DNA of 64,000 nucleotides from Breviolum minutum Mf 1.05b.01 (lineage: Eukaryota > Sar > Dinophyceae > Suessiales > Symbiodiniaceae), in NCBI GenBank assembly GCA_000507305.1, contig DF239165.1, positions 121,519 to 185,518 of the forward strand, written 5' to 3'. The number at the start of each line of letters is the position of its first letter. Positions within the stretch are counted from its first letter, which is position 1. Of the stretch, positions 52,321 to 61,768 are shown piece by piece. A program made the translations under genes and the position numbers. The notes below the pieces were generated by a model. That model ran no database searches, had not been told where the DNA came from, and saw nothing but the letters and a program-made list of their open reading frames with translations.

Positions 52321-53545
52321 TGTGTGTAGGTGACAAACCGCGGAGCTATGTACCTGCCCCTGCTGGAGGTTGGAAATGGGGCAAGTCTTTGCAAGTGTGA
52401 CAACTTTTTGGGGAGCATGTGAGCCTGTACACATTGCTTCAATGAATGAGTTTGGCAATGTTTGTTTTTTTGGGTTTTTTTCTTTTGCCTGTTGTTCAAT
52501 CTATTCGCTGTAAATTGCTACATATTCAAGTGAGCTCTTTGCAAGCATTAGAGCTTCCTGTTTTCGGATCGAAAATACTCCATCAAATTCTGAGATATGT
52601 CGTCTCCAGAAGTGCTGTGTGTGTGTAGGTGAAGCACCGCGAAGCTATGTACCTGCCCCTGCTGGAGGTTGGAAACGGGGCAAGTGTTTGCAAATGTCTT
52701 AACACTTTCCGGAAGCATGGGAGCATATTTAGTTATGAACGAGATTTAACTACAGTGACTACAGCTTTTACATGTTTACTTTGTATCAACCATATGATTC
52801 TAAAAGAGTGGTTTGATAGTTCAAGATATCTTGTTCAATTTTCGGGGTTTTTGGTTTTCAGATCGATTGCTTCATCAAATTCTTAGATATGTCTCCAGAA
52901 ATTCTGTGTAGGTGAAGCACCGCGAAGCTATGTACCTGCCCCTGCTGGAGGTTGGAAATAACACTTTCCGGGAGCATGGGGGCATGTTTAGTTATGAATG
53001 AGATTAGCTACAGCTTTTACTTTGTGTCAACCACATGATTCTTCAAAAAGAGTGGATAGATATTCCAAGATTTCTTGTTTTTTTTTGATTCTCGGTTTTC
53101 AGATCGATTGCTTCATCAAATGGATATGTCATCTACAGAAATCCTGCGTAGGTGAAGCACCGCGAAGCTATGTACCTGCCCCTGCTGGAGGTTGGAAACG
53201 GGGCAAGTGTTTGCAAATGTCTTAACACTTTCCGGAAGCATGGGAGCATGTTTAGTTATGAACGAGATTTAACTGCAGCTTTTACATGTTTACTTTGTAT
53301 CAACCATATGATTGAAAAAAGAGTGGTTTGATAGTCCAAGATATCTTGCTCATTTTTGGGGTTTTTGGTTTTCAGATCGATTGCTTCATTCATCAAATTC
53401 TTGGATATGTCATCTCCAGAAATTCTGTGTAGGTGAAGCACCGCGAAGCTATGTACCTGCCCCTGCTGGAGGTTCCGACACGTTGAGGGCACGTGTGTGC
53501 GGAATTGTGGATTCTGTACTTGGAGGATCATTCCATTTGAGGAAG
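52321..53545 (+). repeat. Five tandem units of about 240-300 bp
   Basis: A ~36-base core, GCGAAGCTATGTACCTGCCC then CTGCTGGAGGTTGG, starts near 52,340, 52,640, 52,920, 53,162 and 53,444. In the last four it is preceded by a pyrimidine-rich TTTTTGGTTTTCAGATCGAT segment and TCTGTGTAGGTGAAGCACC. The core is more conserved than the spacers. The last copy diverges after GGAGGTT into a family-G end. Short frames through the core (for example EAPRSYVPAPAGG) are repeated with it, but no gene is evident. Confidence 0.85.
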
Positions 53546-53617
53546 TAAAAAAACCCGGGTAGCTTCCGTTTATGACCAAAGCGTCCCTTGTTGCTAAAAA
53601 CATGTCCAAACCACGGT

Positions 53618-54275
53618 AAAACGATAAGGAAGAACAAAAAACGATAACGCCCACAGAGTATGATGAACTTTTTCGTCATATTTCATATTTAGAAATATAT
53701 AGTCTACATTCTACACCCCCTAAAACAAACATGGAACCTGAAAATGGACCCTTGGAAAAGGAGATTCCTATTGGAAACAATCATTTCCAGGTTCCATGTT
53801 TGTTTTAGGGGGTGTACATACTATGTATATATATATAATATATAGATACATATTATATATACGTTTTATACAGTCAGCAGTTTGAGAGCTTCCACTTGCT
53901 GCCTGCCCGCCTTGTTATCCTCTTCTTGTTACACTGCATCGAAGCTTCTACATACAGAAAAACGTAGGAAAAACGTAACCCAAAACGATAACAGAACGAT
54001 AACGGAAACGATAAGGTTTTAGCAAAAAAATCCTCTTCTCCAAGACCTGCCCTCGGCACCTCTGAGCCGCGAAGCTGCCTTTGCCGCTGCGTCCTATTGC
54101 ACCGCTGTCTCCTCTTGCTTTGCTGCCTCCTCCCCCTACTGATAATGTTACTGGTAATTGGGTTTGGCAGTGATGTCACGCAAAATATTGTTTGCAATAC
54201 TAAATCTATTATATATTACTGTAATCACAATCCCCTGTAAAACGATAAGGAAGAAAAAAAACGATAACAAAAAAA
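53618..54275 (+). repeat. Cluster of AACGATAA motifs
   Basis: AAAACGATAAGGAAGAA occurs at 53,618 and 54,240, each followed within 20 bases by AAACGATAAC. Three more lie in a row at 53,980-54,020. A family-A MITE (53,712-53,816) separates them. Confidence 0.65.
53712..53816. mobile_element. MITE-like element, family A copy 4
   Basis: 105 bp. Almost perfect inverted repeats of about 30 bp (TACACCCCCTAAAACAAACA then TGGAACCTG). The core AAACAAACATGG replaces the AAACTAACATGG seen elsewhere. Confidence 0.9.
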
Positions 54276-54522
54276 AGGTCATGCAAAAGTTCTTGGAGTT
54301 TTTTTTACCACCTCATTTAGTAAGTAGTTTGTAACCCCCATTCACAAGCCATGAATGGCCATTTTCAAGGGGAACAACAAGTGTTTTACATGTGCATCTT
54401 AAGATGTTTACATTCTAGATTTTCCGTTTTGGAGATGTCGGAGCTAAATTCAAATAATCACAAAATGCCTTGGTATGATAGGTGCGTAACCCAAAAAGTG
54501 TGGTAAGTTGCAACTCAAGATA

Positions 54523-54726
54523 CCCTCCCTGAAACTAACATTTGGCCAAGCGACCTCACGACCTCACCCCAAAAGGTAGCCAAGGAAGGGAAATCCCCAT
54601 ATTTCAGGGAAATCTAGGTGGGTGAAATATTATAATTTGGCCAGTAACATGGCACCGGAAAAGGAGATTCCTATTGGAAGCCATTGCTTTTAGGGGCGAG
54701 CTGTTAGTTTTAGGGAGTGTATTACA
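54523..54726. mobile_element. MITE-like element, family A copy 5 (longer)
   Basis: Left end TACCCTCCCTGAAACTAACA, right end (inverted) TACACTCCCTAAAACTAACA. About 200 bp, twice the usual length; the middle includes GGAGATTCCTATTGGAA also found in copy 4. Confidence 0.75.
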
Positions 54727-54921
54727 AACGCCCTAATTACACAGCGAGTGGTGGTTTAATTTGGGGTTATCCTTAGATCACAAGTATTTGCTCGAATGAT
54801 GACGTGACATCTCTGTGCCACCAGCCCTATTTTGGATGCTTCTGGTGGTTGGAAGATGCCTTTCAAACATACTTCAATCATTCAATATCTAGCTTTGGAC
54901 TTTTAGTTGCACCCAAAAGGA

Positions 54922-55040
54922 CTACCCTCCTTGAAACTAACAGCAAAAGCACCTGAAAATCAATGGTTGGAAGATAATCCTTTCCTTCTAGGGCCTGGCC
55001 GTCTTTTTGACGGGCTATGTTAATTAGTTTCAAGATGTAT
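54922..55040. mobile_element. MITE-like element, family A copy 6
   Basis: Left end CTACCCTCCTTGAAACTAAC, right end inverted TACATCTTGAAACTAATTAAC; more diverged. Confidence 0.7.
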
Positions 55041-55378
55041 TATGTTTACGTATGCCAACAGAAAATCAAGATTAATAGGAATCCCCTACTAAAAACGTCC
55101 TTTGCCCCGGGAGCGTTAAATGCGACAAAATTTGGGCGAGGATCAAATATGCCAAAATGTATGGTAAGTTTGAGGGATGTCCTTCAATAATAGCGCATTA
55201 TTAGGGTTGGTGTCATATAATGACCTCTGTTAAACAAAACACCATAGATAACCATTGAAAACCAAAGGTTGGGGGATGCCACAACAACTGGTTCACAGGG
55301 AACCTTCTCAAGCTTTACTTATCCACCTATCTACTGTTTGAAATGGTCCCTTTTTGATCATCAAAAGGCTAAGGTACC

Positions 55379-55492
55379 CAAAATGGAGGTACTGAATCTG
55401 CTACGGCTATTTTGCGGGTGTGTTTTCCCTTACATAAGCCTTACATACAGCTTATATAGGTGAGTACCTCCAGTTTAGGTACCTCTTCCATG
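55379..55492. mobile_element. MITE-like element, family J
   Basis: Ends AAGGTACCCAAAATGGAGGT and inverted GAGGTACCTAAACTGGAGGT, about 114 bp; one copy. Confidence 0.78.
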
Positions 55493-56742
55493 TTTGGTGA
55501 CTTTAGGGGACATTCGTTCATGTTCGGGGAGTGTATCCAGTGGTATCCTCTTTTCCCACCCATTTTACTCGTTGAAACATTCTCCACGGATTTGCTTTTG
55601 CAAGGCCTCATGGATTTCTTGCCTCGCAGGTGGCGCGAAAAGGGTGAAAACCATAAGGTTTTGATACGTTTGATGGTCTTACAAGGTGGGCCCCTACCGG
55701 CTATAACTACTAGTATCTATAACTGGGGTTATAACTCCTATGAGTAGGGTTATAACCCCAACTACCCATTGAAATATATATATGATATGTTAGAAGGCTT
55801 ATATAGGTTGATATACCCCGAGACAAAACACCCAGGGATTTGGAACTTGTTTGTTGCATAGTGGGCCATAGTGAGCACTAGTGAAGCCGTGTACCACGGA
55901 AGCTGTCTAAAGAACTTTTACAAGTCACATGAAGCATCATGAAGCTCGAAGCTATTGCTATTGACACGAATCGACAGCTGGAAGATTGACAGATTCAATT
56001 GCTTGATATTAGAATGTATTTTGGTATTTTAAGCTAGGTGATAGGTGATGTTAAAAACCTTTTATGTTTACCTCAAAAGATGATCCAAACTATTGTATGT
56101 TTTTGAAATGCCTGGGGAATAAGGTCACCAACTGTTTATACTACTATAGCCAATAGTACTTTCCTTTCTTTCAACAATCCATCAAAATTTGAATGGGACC
56201 TTCCCAGCAGACCCCTAAGTAAGTTGCAATCGAGCTATTAGATACTCAGGTTTTTTCGGGCTCCGTTCAGTGGGTCCTGTTGGAGATTTCTCGGAAACAA
56301 CTTAGGGATTTTCCGGGTGTTTGGAGGACAAAGCTCATATTTGTGCTCTTGTGATTCGCAGGCCATGTGGTGCCACGATGACGATGCCAAGAGTGGAACT
56401 CAGCGACTCAAGGGTGGCAGCAATCCTATTGGTACTGACCATGATTCCCAGTGCTTAGATATGGTGGGTGAGATGCCATGGTGATATTGGGTTTTTTGGC
56501 TTCTTGAGGTACTGTATTTGCTATATTGCTGAAGACTAAGAATGCCAGTTCCATATCAACCGTATCGTCCATGGATATGTTTTGCCCATTTGGCCTACGT
56601 GAAAAAAAGATGAACCAAAACAGCAGTGAACTGATCATTGCTGATCCTTCAAGTCGCTTGTTCAGTGGAATTTGGAGGAAATCTCAGAGAATTCCGTCAA
56701 AGATCCTGGATTTTGTCGTTTGTTGGCCTTGTTTTCATAAGA

Positions 56743-56852
56743 TACACCCTGGGAACATTGACATGGAACCCATTGGAACCCCAAAATGAAGGTTTTGGAA
56801 GATGATTTTCCCTTTCAAACACGTGATTTCAGGTTCCATGTTGATTTTTTGG
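56743..56852. mobile_element. MITE-like element, family A copy 7 (degraded)
   Basis: ACATGGAACCC near the left and, inverted, ACATGGAACCTGAAAT at the right. The extreme left end has lost most of the CTACCC sequence. Confidence 0.6.
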
Positions 56853-57313
56853 ATAATTGGCAAATCTTTGGTTCATGGTCCCCTTATACCCAAAGAGTCT
56901 CCTTAAATTTGCTTCGATGTTTTTTTAGATGCAACTTACTAGTTTAGTGCTCAACCTTTAGTTTTGGGGGACCTTCAAGGTGGGCCTTTAAAAACCAGTT
57001 AGAAAAAGCTTGGAGTTATAACTTATGGGGCCCCTTTTTTCATGGCCAAAAATACCATCGGTTTCCTTGGGGTTATTTCACCCTACTTACATAGCAGTTA
57101 TAACTAACCCCAGTTATAACTGGTGACTTTGGGGCCCACGTTGTACAGGAAAAACCATTCGTGCTGCGTGTGGGTTTTCTGCTGCTGCCCAGACTAAGTC
57201 AACGTTGCACGGCGAAGCTTTTTTGAGGTACACCTCAATTTACGCCAACGGTGAACCTGGCCTCCACCCTTCCAAAAACACGCGCAGGTGCCAGTGGGGC
57301 CGCGGCCCCCAAA

Positions 57314-57532
57314 GGTTGTTTAGGGTATCCCTGGAAGTCCAAGGCTATTAAAATAATAGTCCACAATTTGGGATGATTAAAATTCCCTACTTAAAAAATA
57401 GTCTTTGGTGAAAACCTATTCTTTTAATGGTCTTTGGACTTCTAGGGGTATTATATAGGGGATGAAGAACTACCCAGTTATATAGGAATCGTAATAAAAC
57501 ATGAAATAAGGATCCCGTCATTCAACAACCAG
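57314..57532. mobile_element. MITE-like element, family F copy 1, interrupted
   Basis: GGTTGTTTAGGGTA, then an insertion (57,329-57,449), then TTATATAGGGGATGAAGAAC and on to AACAACC. Uninterrupted copies at 58,278-58,367 and 58,874-58,968 show the same sequence without the insert. Confidence 0.85.
57329..57449. mobile_element. MITE nested inside family F copy 1
   Basis: Terminal inverted repeats CCCTGGAAGTCCAAGGCTAT / CCCCTAGAAGTCCAAAGACC. The dinucleotide TA flanks both ends and is single in the empty relatives, consistent with a TA target duplication as in Tc1/mariner-type elements. A partial second copy is at 30,785-30,870. Confidence 0.85.
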
Positions 57533-57711
57533 GATTCAATGGAAAGTAAGGCCGTTTTTTTTTTTCGTGGCTCACATGGACCTTGAGTCCGTTCTTGGTG
57601 GTTTAAAATTGGGTGTTCTGATGAGGTCCTAATGGAAAAAGGTGTTAGTTGAAATCATGGGATTCGGCAATTTTTGCGGGAAGGAAGAAAAACCAATGGG
57701 CCGATGGATAT

Positions 57712-57833
57712 ATGCTTGGAGGATCATTCCAAAAAAGTAAGTAGTTAGGGCCACCCCCATCTATAAGACAATTTGGGCATTTGGAAGGGTAACAACCCTA
57801 CTTAGGGGACTCATGTGATGATCCCCCAAGTAG
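57712..57833. mobile_element. MITE-like element, family G copy 2
   Basis: Left end GCTTGGAGGATCATTCC, right end inverted TACTTGGGGGATCATCACATG; shorter than copy 1. Confidence 0.7.
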
Positions 57834-58277
57834 ACGGTAAGTACTAGGATGTCCCAGATATACTGTAGATTGATTATAGCCTAGGTTAGGCGGTTTCAAA
57901 CATACGTTTATCTTCTATACCTTTGGGAAACGATCCAATTTGACCCAACATCTTTGAACTAAACGTTGAAAAACACCAACTATTGCAACTATTGGCAATC
58001 CTAAATTCCAACGCAAACATCCACGTCGCTGGATGGGACAAAACCCCACTGAATTGCTTAGGGAATTCCTGGAAAGCATTGCCAGTCGGGAAGGTTCAAA
58101 AAAACGTGGTACCGTATCCCCAAGGACCCTCCACTGGAAGGGTTTGAACCCTGTATACCGTTTTTGAGAGGAAAAATCGGATTGTATTGGATGTATTGGA
58201 TTTGCTTTCGATCTACGATCCAATTTAATCCAATTCAGGGGATGTAAAATTTCCATTTGAGCAATGAAAAAAAACCT

Positions 58278-58367
58278 GCTTGTTTAGGGTATATATAGAG
58301 GGGATTATACTACCCAATTATATAGGGATTATAATAAACCATTAAAAGGATCCTTATTAACCAACCA
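58278..58367. mobile_element. MITE-like element, family F copy 2
   Basis: GTTTAGGGTATATATAGAGG ... ACCCAATTATATAGGGATTA ... CCAACCAG. An empty version of the interrupted site. Confidence 0.75.
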
Positions 58368-58774
58368 GTATAATGGAAAAGTAGTAAGTTTTTTTTGTTT
58401 CGTGTCTCATTTGATAATTTGTCCTGAAATGGTTTTGCCAGAAAGATAATGACCAAATTTGATGGTCTTGGGCTCGTGACATTCGTGTGGATTTATCAAA
58501 GTATCGTCTGATGGCGCCCACATGGGAAATAAGATGCGCGAGATTTGATTCCCAGGGTCTTCGGAAGCTGTCATTTTTTTGAGCGAAAATAACTTCAGTG
58601 GTCTTGTAATAAGATAGATTCAACTACTGATATTCATGAGTTTCACAGAAGGTCAGAACTCCATCTTAGAATCCATTTGGTCGCAGTTGATTCAAACTGC
58701 AAAGGGTTGGCCATTTCCCATAGGATTCCCCTGGAAGTGTGATGTTTACTATTATTTACTTACATGAATGGTGG

Positions 58775-58868
58775 ATTTCACACCTGAAAATGGATGGTTG
58801 GAAGACGATCCTTTCCTTTTGGGTTTCGGCCTATTTTCTGGGGCGAACTGTTAGTTTCAGGGAGGGTA
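58775..58868. mobile_element. MITE-like element, family A copy 8 (one end clear)
   Basis: Right end inverted TACCCTCCCTGAAACTAAC; internal ACCTGAAAATGGATGGTTGG is shared with copy 6. Directly abuts family F copy 3. Confidence 0.65.
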
Positions 58869-58873
58869 ACTCT

Positions 58874-58968
58874 GGTTGTTTAGTGTACATAGGGGATGAA
58901 CATCCTACCCAGTTATATAGGGATTTTTAAAAAAAAGCATTGCAAAGATCCCTATCAACCAACCGGTA
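58874..58968. mobile_element. MITE-like element, family F copy 3
   Basis: GGTTGTTTAGTGTACATAGG ... ACCCAGTTATATAGGGATTT ... CAACCAACCGG; a second empty version of the site. Confidence 0.75.
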
Positions 58969-59096
58969 TAATGGAAAGTAGGAGTTTTTTTTTGGTTTGG
59001 GGGGGGAGAAGCTCATGTGATTTCATGATTTCATTCGTACATAATCCGGGTTGAAAAAACCTTGCCCGGTGATATGGGAATCATGCAAAATATATG

Positions 59097-59193
59097 TACC
59101 AGCACCTTCAAAGGGGTGCCAAATGGTTCCTAAAAGGTATCAATTCTCCATTTTTTAGGGTTTAATTGGCACCCCTTTGAAGGTCCAGGTATA
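59097..59193. mobile_element. MITE-like element, family I
   Basis: 97 bp; ends TACCAGCACCTTCAAAGGGG and inverted TACCTGGACCTTCAAAGGGG, both followed by TGCCAA. Confidence 0.88.
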
Positions 59194-59469
59194 TGAAACT
59201 TCATCCAGCCCTGTATTTTGTTCCAAGATCCTGGAACCTGAACCAACCCGCATTTCACGGGTCAACGGATCGCTGGCGAAAACTGTTCGCACAGGCCCCA
59301 GGGCCATGAGTCAAGTGGCGACAGTACCATTGCCACCACCCATCGAAAGCTTTGTTGTGCCTCGGTTGATTTAGAAAAACATGTGCCCTTCAATCCCACG
59401 GTAAGCCCTACTGTTGATGGATGAAGTCCGGCTAATCAGTTGAGGTTGGTAGTTTATCCCATTATTTTT

Positions 59470-59735
59470 AGGGTTTTATACACTCCCAGGTGGTGCGGGA
59501 TGTCTTCCATCAGTATTTCAGGGAAGGATTTGGGCATTTCAGATCAAGGGTCACCCATACTTCTCCCCATTCCAGAATCCCTTGAAAAAAGGGAATGGTA
59601 TGGGTTTTGCTTATGGGTTTCGGGGTCTCCACTCTTGGAGGTCTTTCCCTGGACCAGTTGATATGGTAAATTTGTTTGGTTATTTACAAGGTTTTATACA
59701 TCCCAGGCGGTGCATGATTTCTTGCATCAACAGTA
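59470..59735 (+). repeat. Direct repeat of about 47 bp, 217 bp apart
   Basis: AGGGTTTTATACACTCCCAG near 59,470 and AAGGTTTTATACATCCCAGG near 59,688, both running on through GGTGC(G/A).GATTTCTTGCATCA-like sequence. It could be a decayed terminal or tandem repeat; the intervening frame is not a known protein. Confidence 0.6.
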
Positions 59736-60289
59736 TATGTTTTGGTTATTCACCCCGAAATATTGGTGAAAATCAAGGCATGTTTGACTTAGATGTTTCA
59801 AATTTCGTAGATTCAACCTCCAACTCAACGCGGAAAGAAGTCGCTGCCACCTATCTACTCTGAGTACCATAATTTGCTGGTGAACATGGCGTGAGATATA
59901 TACTCCTTTTTTCAATAAAAGTCTGTTAGTTGGTTCAAATAAGTCGACCTTATTTTTTACCAAATTCCGAATATCTGAAATAACCCCAGTTACCCAATTT
60001 GTTTAAGGCCATTTATAGGGGCTATAACTCCATTTAGAACTGGTAGGGACCCACCTTGTAGAATCCTTAGAATTTGTGACTGTTGGATACTTGGATCCCA
60101 ACGTCATGGTGTGAAAAGTGGGACTTTTTCCTCCCATTTTCCGACCATTTCCTACCAGTCGACTCGCGTGTTTTTTACCGCTTAGCTTAGCTACAGGTGA
60201 TGAATCCCATTGGTAGAATGTGGAATCCGTGGTTGGTGCCTGCTTGCGCAATTTGCTCTGCTGGCCAGATATACCTAATAAATGCTGAT

Positions 60290-60393
60290 CTAGGTGGTGG
60301 CTTCAATTGTTTTTTAATATTCACCCCTATTTGGGGAAGATTTCCAATTTGACTGATATATTTTTCAATTGGGATGGTTCAACCACCAACCAG
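60290..60393. mobile_element. MITE-like element, family E copy 3
   Basis: Ends CTAGGTGGTGGCTTCAAT and inverted CTGGTTGGTGGTTGAACC; internal TTCACCCCTATTTGGGG also in copy 1. Confidence 0.8.
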
Positions 60394-60731
60394 TGATCCT
60401 GCATATATTTTACCAATGCAAAAAAGTCACGCCCAACGACAAGAAACAAACAACGAGACCAAGAACCTCACGACGTTTTTCCGGCACCCCAGGCCCCGCC
60501 AACATGGCCAGGTTGGTGAGGGTTGGAATCAAACTGGAGGAACTGGGATAACTATTTTGGTTTCCCTTAATAAGGCCTTATCAAACCCTTTATTTCTGGG
60601 GGGGTACTTTAGGGGGGGTAGGTTAACTCGCCATTAAAAAAAGTACCCAATAGATACCCACTCTCAAAGGTGTATAGGGAGGTGATTATTAAGGTTATAC
60701 CATCCCAAGGGATTTCCAACATTGAAGCATG

Positions 60732-60824
60732 TGCCAGGTGATTCAATTCGTGACCTTTCTAGGGGTCACCAACAACCTTTGAAGGGGTCACTATCCCAAA
60801 AAGGGCACAAAGACTTGCCAGGTG
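60732..60824. mobile_element. MITE-like element, family H copy 2
   Basis: Left end GCCAGGTGATTCAATTCGTG, right end inverted GCACCTGGCAAGTCTTTGTG; internal GGGGTCAC repeats as in copy 1. Confidence 0.75.
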
Positions 60825-60960
60825 CATTTGATTTACTCAAATGAAGGCTGGCTTCCGTGTTGGCTTTTATTTAGGGTGCCTGCAAAACAGGTTGCTTTAA
60901 ATTTTCATCAACTTTACCTCTAAATCCAGCCAAAGCTGCCTTTAAAAAAATGGTACATAC

Positions 60961-61060
60961 CCAGATGCTCAATGTATGGCGTATTTACCCACATTTGGCT
61001 ATTTTTTATGGTAAATGTAGGTAAATGTATAGGTAAATATACCATACATTGAGCATCTGG
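60961..61060. mobile_element. MITE-like element, family B copy 2
   Basis: 100 bp, almost perfect: CCAGATGCTCAATGTATGG at both ends inverted, then .TATTTACC. Much better preserved than copy 1 at 14.15 kb. Confidence 0.92.
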
Positions 61061-61768
61061 GATAATGTTTTGCAGATGGTTTTTCTTCAAGTTTTTGAGC
61101 CTCCCAAAAAATCATATCCCCACCTCGACCAGTACGAGGCTGTTTTTTTGTTGAGTCGTCATGGAATTTTCTTGCGAATGTATGGCAGACTGGCAGTATA
61201 GCATCATCCCGATGGTGACATGGTTTTTGAGGAAACGTCCATGTTTTTTTAGTTTTGAGGAGCCCATCCTCCAAGTATGGGGTACATGATTCCGCCACAA
61301 GCGATCGCCATGTTTTCTGATGGGTGGCTAACCATGCAGGCACACAGCCGAAATTGGAAGCCAAACAGAAAAAGGCGCCAAAAGCCGCAACGGGTGTTGA
61401 AGGATTTTGGCGGACTTGTTGGCTGTAAATGGTTGGTATGCGAGTTAAAGTTATAGACCCAAAATTTTTGGCCGGGATCCTTCTCCATTTCATCTAGCTA
61501 ACCTGCAATGTTGAGGTTGATGGAAAGATGAGAAAAACTTCACCAATTTCTTGTTTAAGGTACTGCATTTATGTTTTTACACACTCACATGGTTTCAAAA
61601 CACGTGGAAATTTGAAAATCATATACACCTGGGACCCTAAACAACCAGTTTAAATTGGATGTTTGGTTCGACTACCATTTCCTAGGTAAAGATTTCCTGG
61701 AATCATCCAATTGAAACAACCATGCATAATTTCAGGTTCCAGGCATGTATTCTAACATCACTTGAGCA

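Larger units (their letters stand above)
47095..61765. other. Repeat field without recognisable genes
   Basis: More than 14 kb in which I find no conserved protein. It contains the MITE-like elements listed separately, poly-T, poly-G and poly-A runs, the GC-rich island at 48.8-49.3 kb and the tandem repeats at 52.3-53.5 kb. A further scattered family carries CAAGGTGGGNCCCTAC and nearby ttataacccc/ggggttataa, at about 50,455-50,575, 55,680-55,760, 56,970-57,150 and 59,970-60,065. Short ORFs here overlap repeats and are not annotated. Confidence 0.6.

Noticed and set aside
52319-53545. CRISPR array
   Set aside because: Repeats are too long, spacers are homologous to each other, and the genome is eukaryotic.
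57915-58256. 113-codon minus-strand frame
   Set aside because: Covers a repeat with CCAATTTGAC/GATCCAATTTAAT segments; no conserved residues recognised.
59177-59374. 65-codon plus-strand frame reading ILEPEPTRISRVNGSLAK
   Set aside because: Begins in a MITE end; protein-like composition but no supporting neighbour or family.
60999-61493. 164-codon minus-strand frame
   Set aside because: Its C-terminal end is made of the family-B MITE, and the rest shows no domain; likely chance or an eroded relic.
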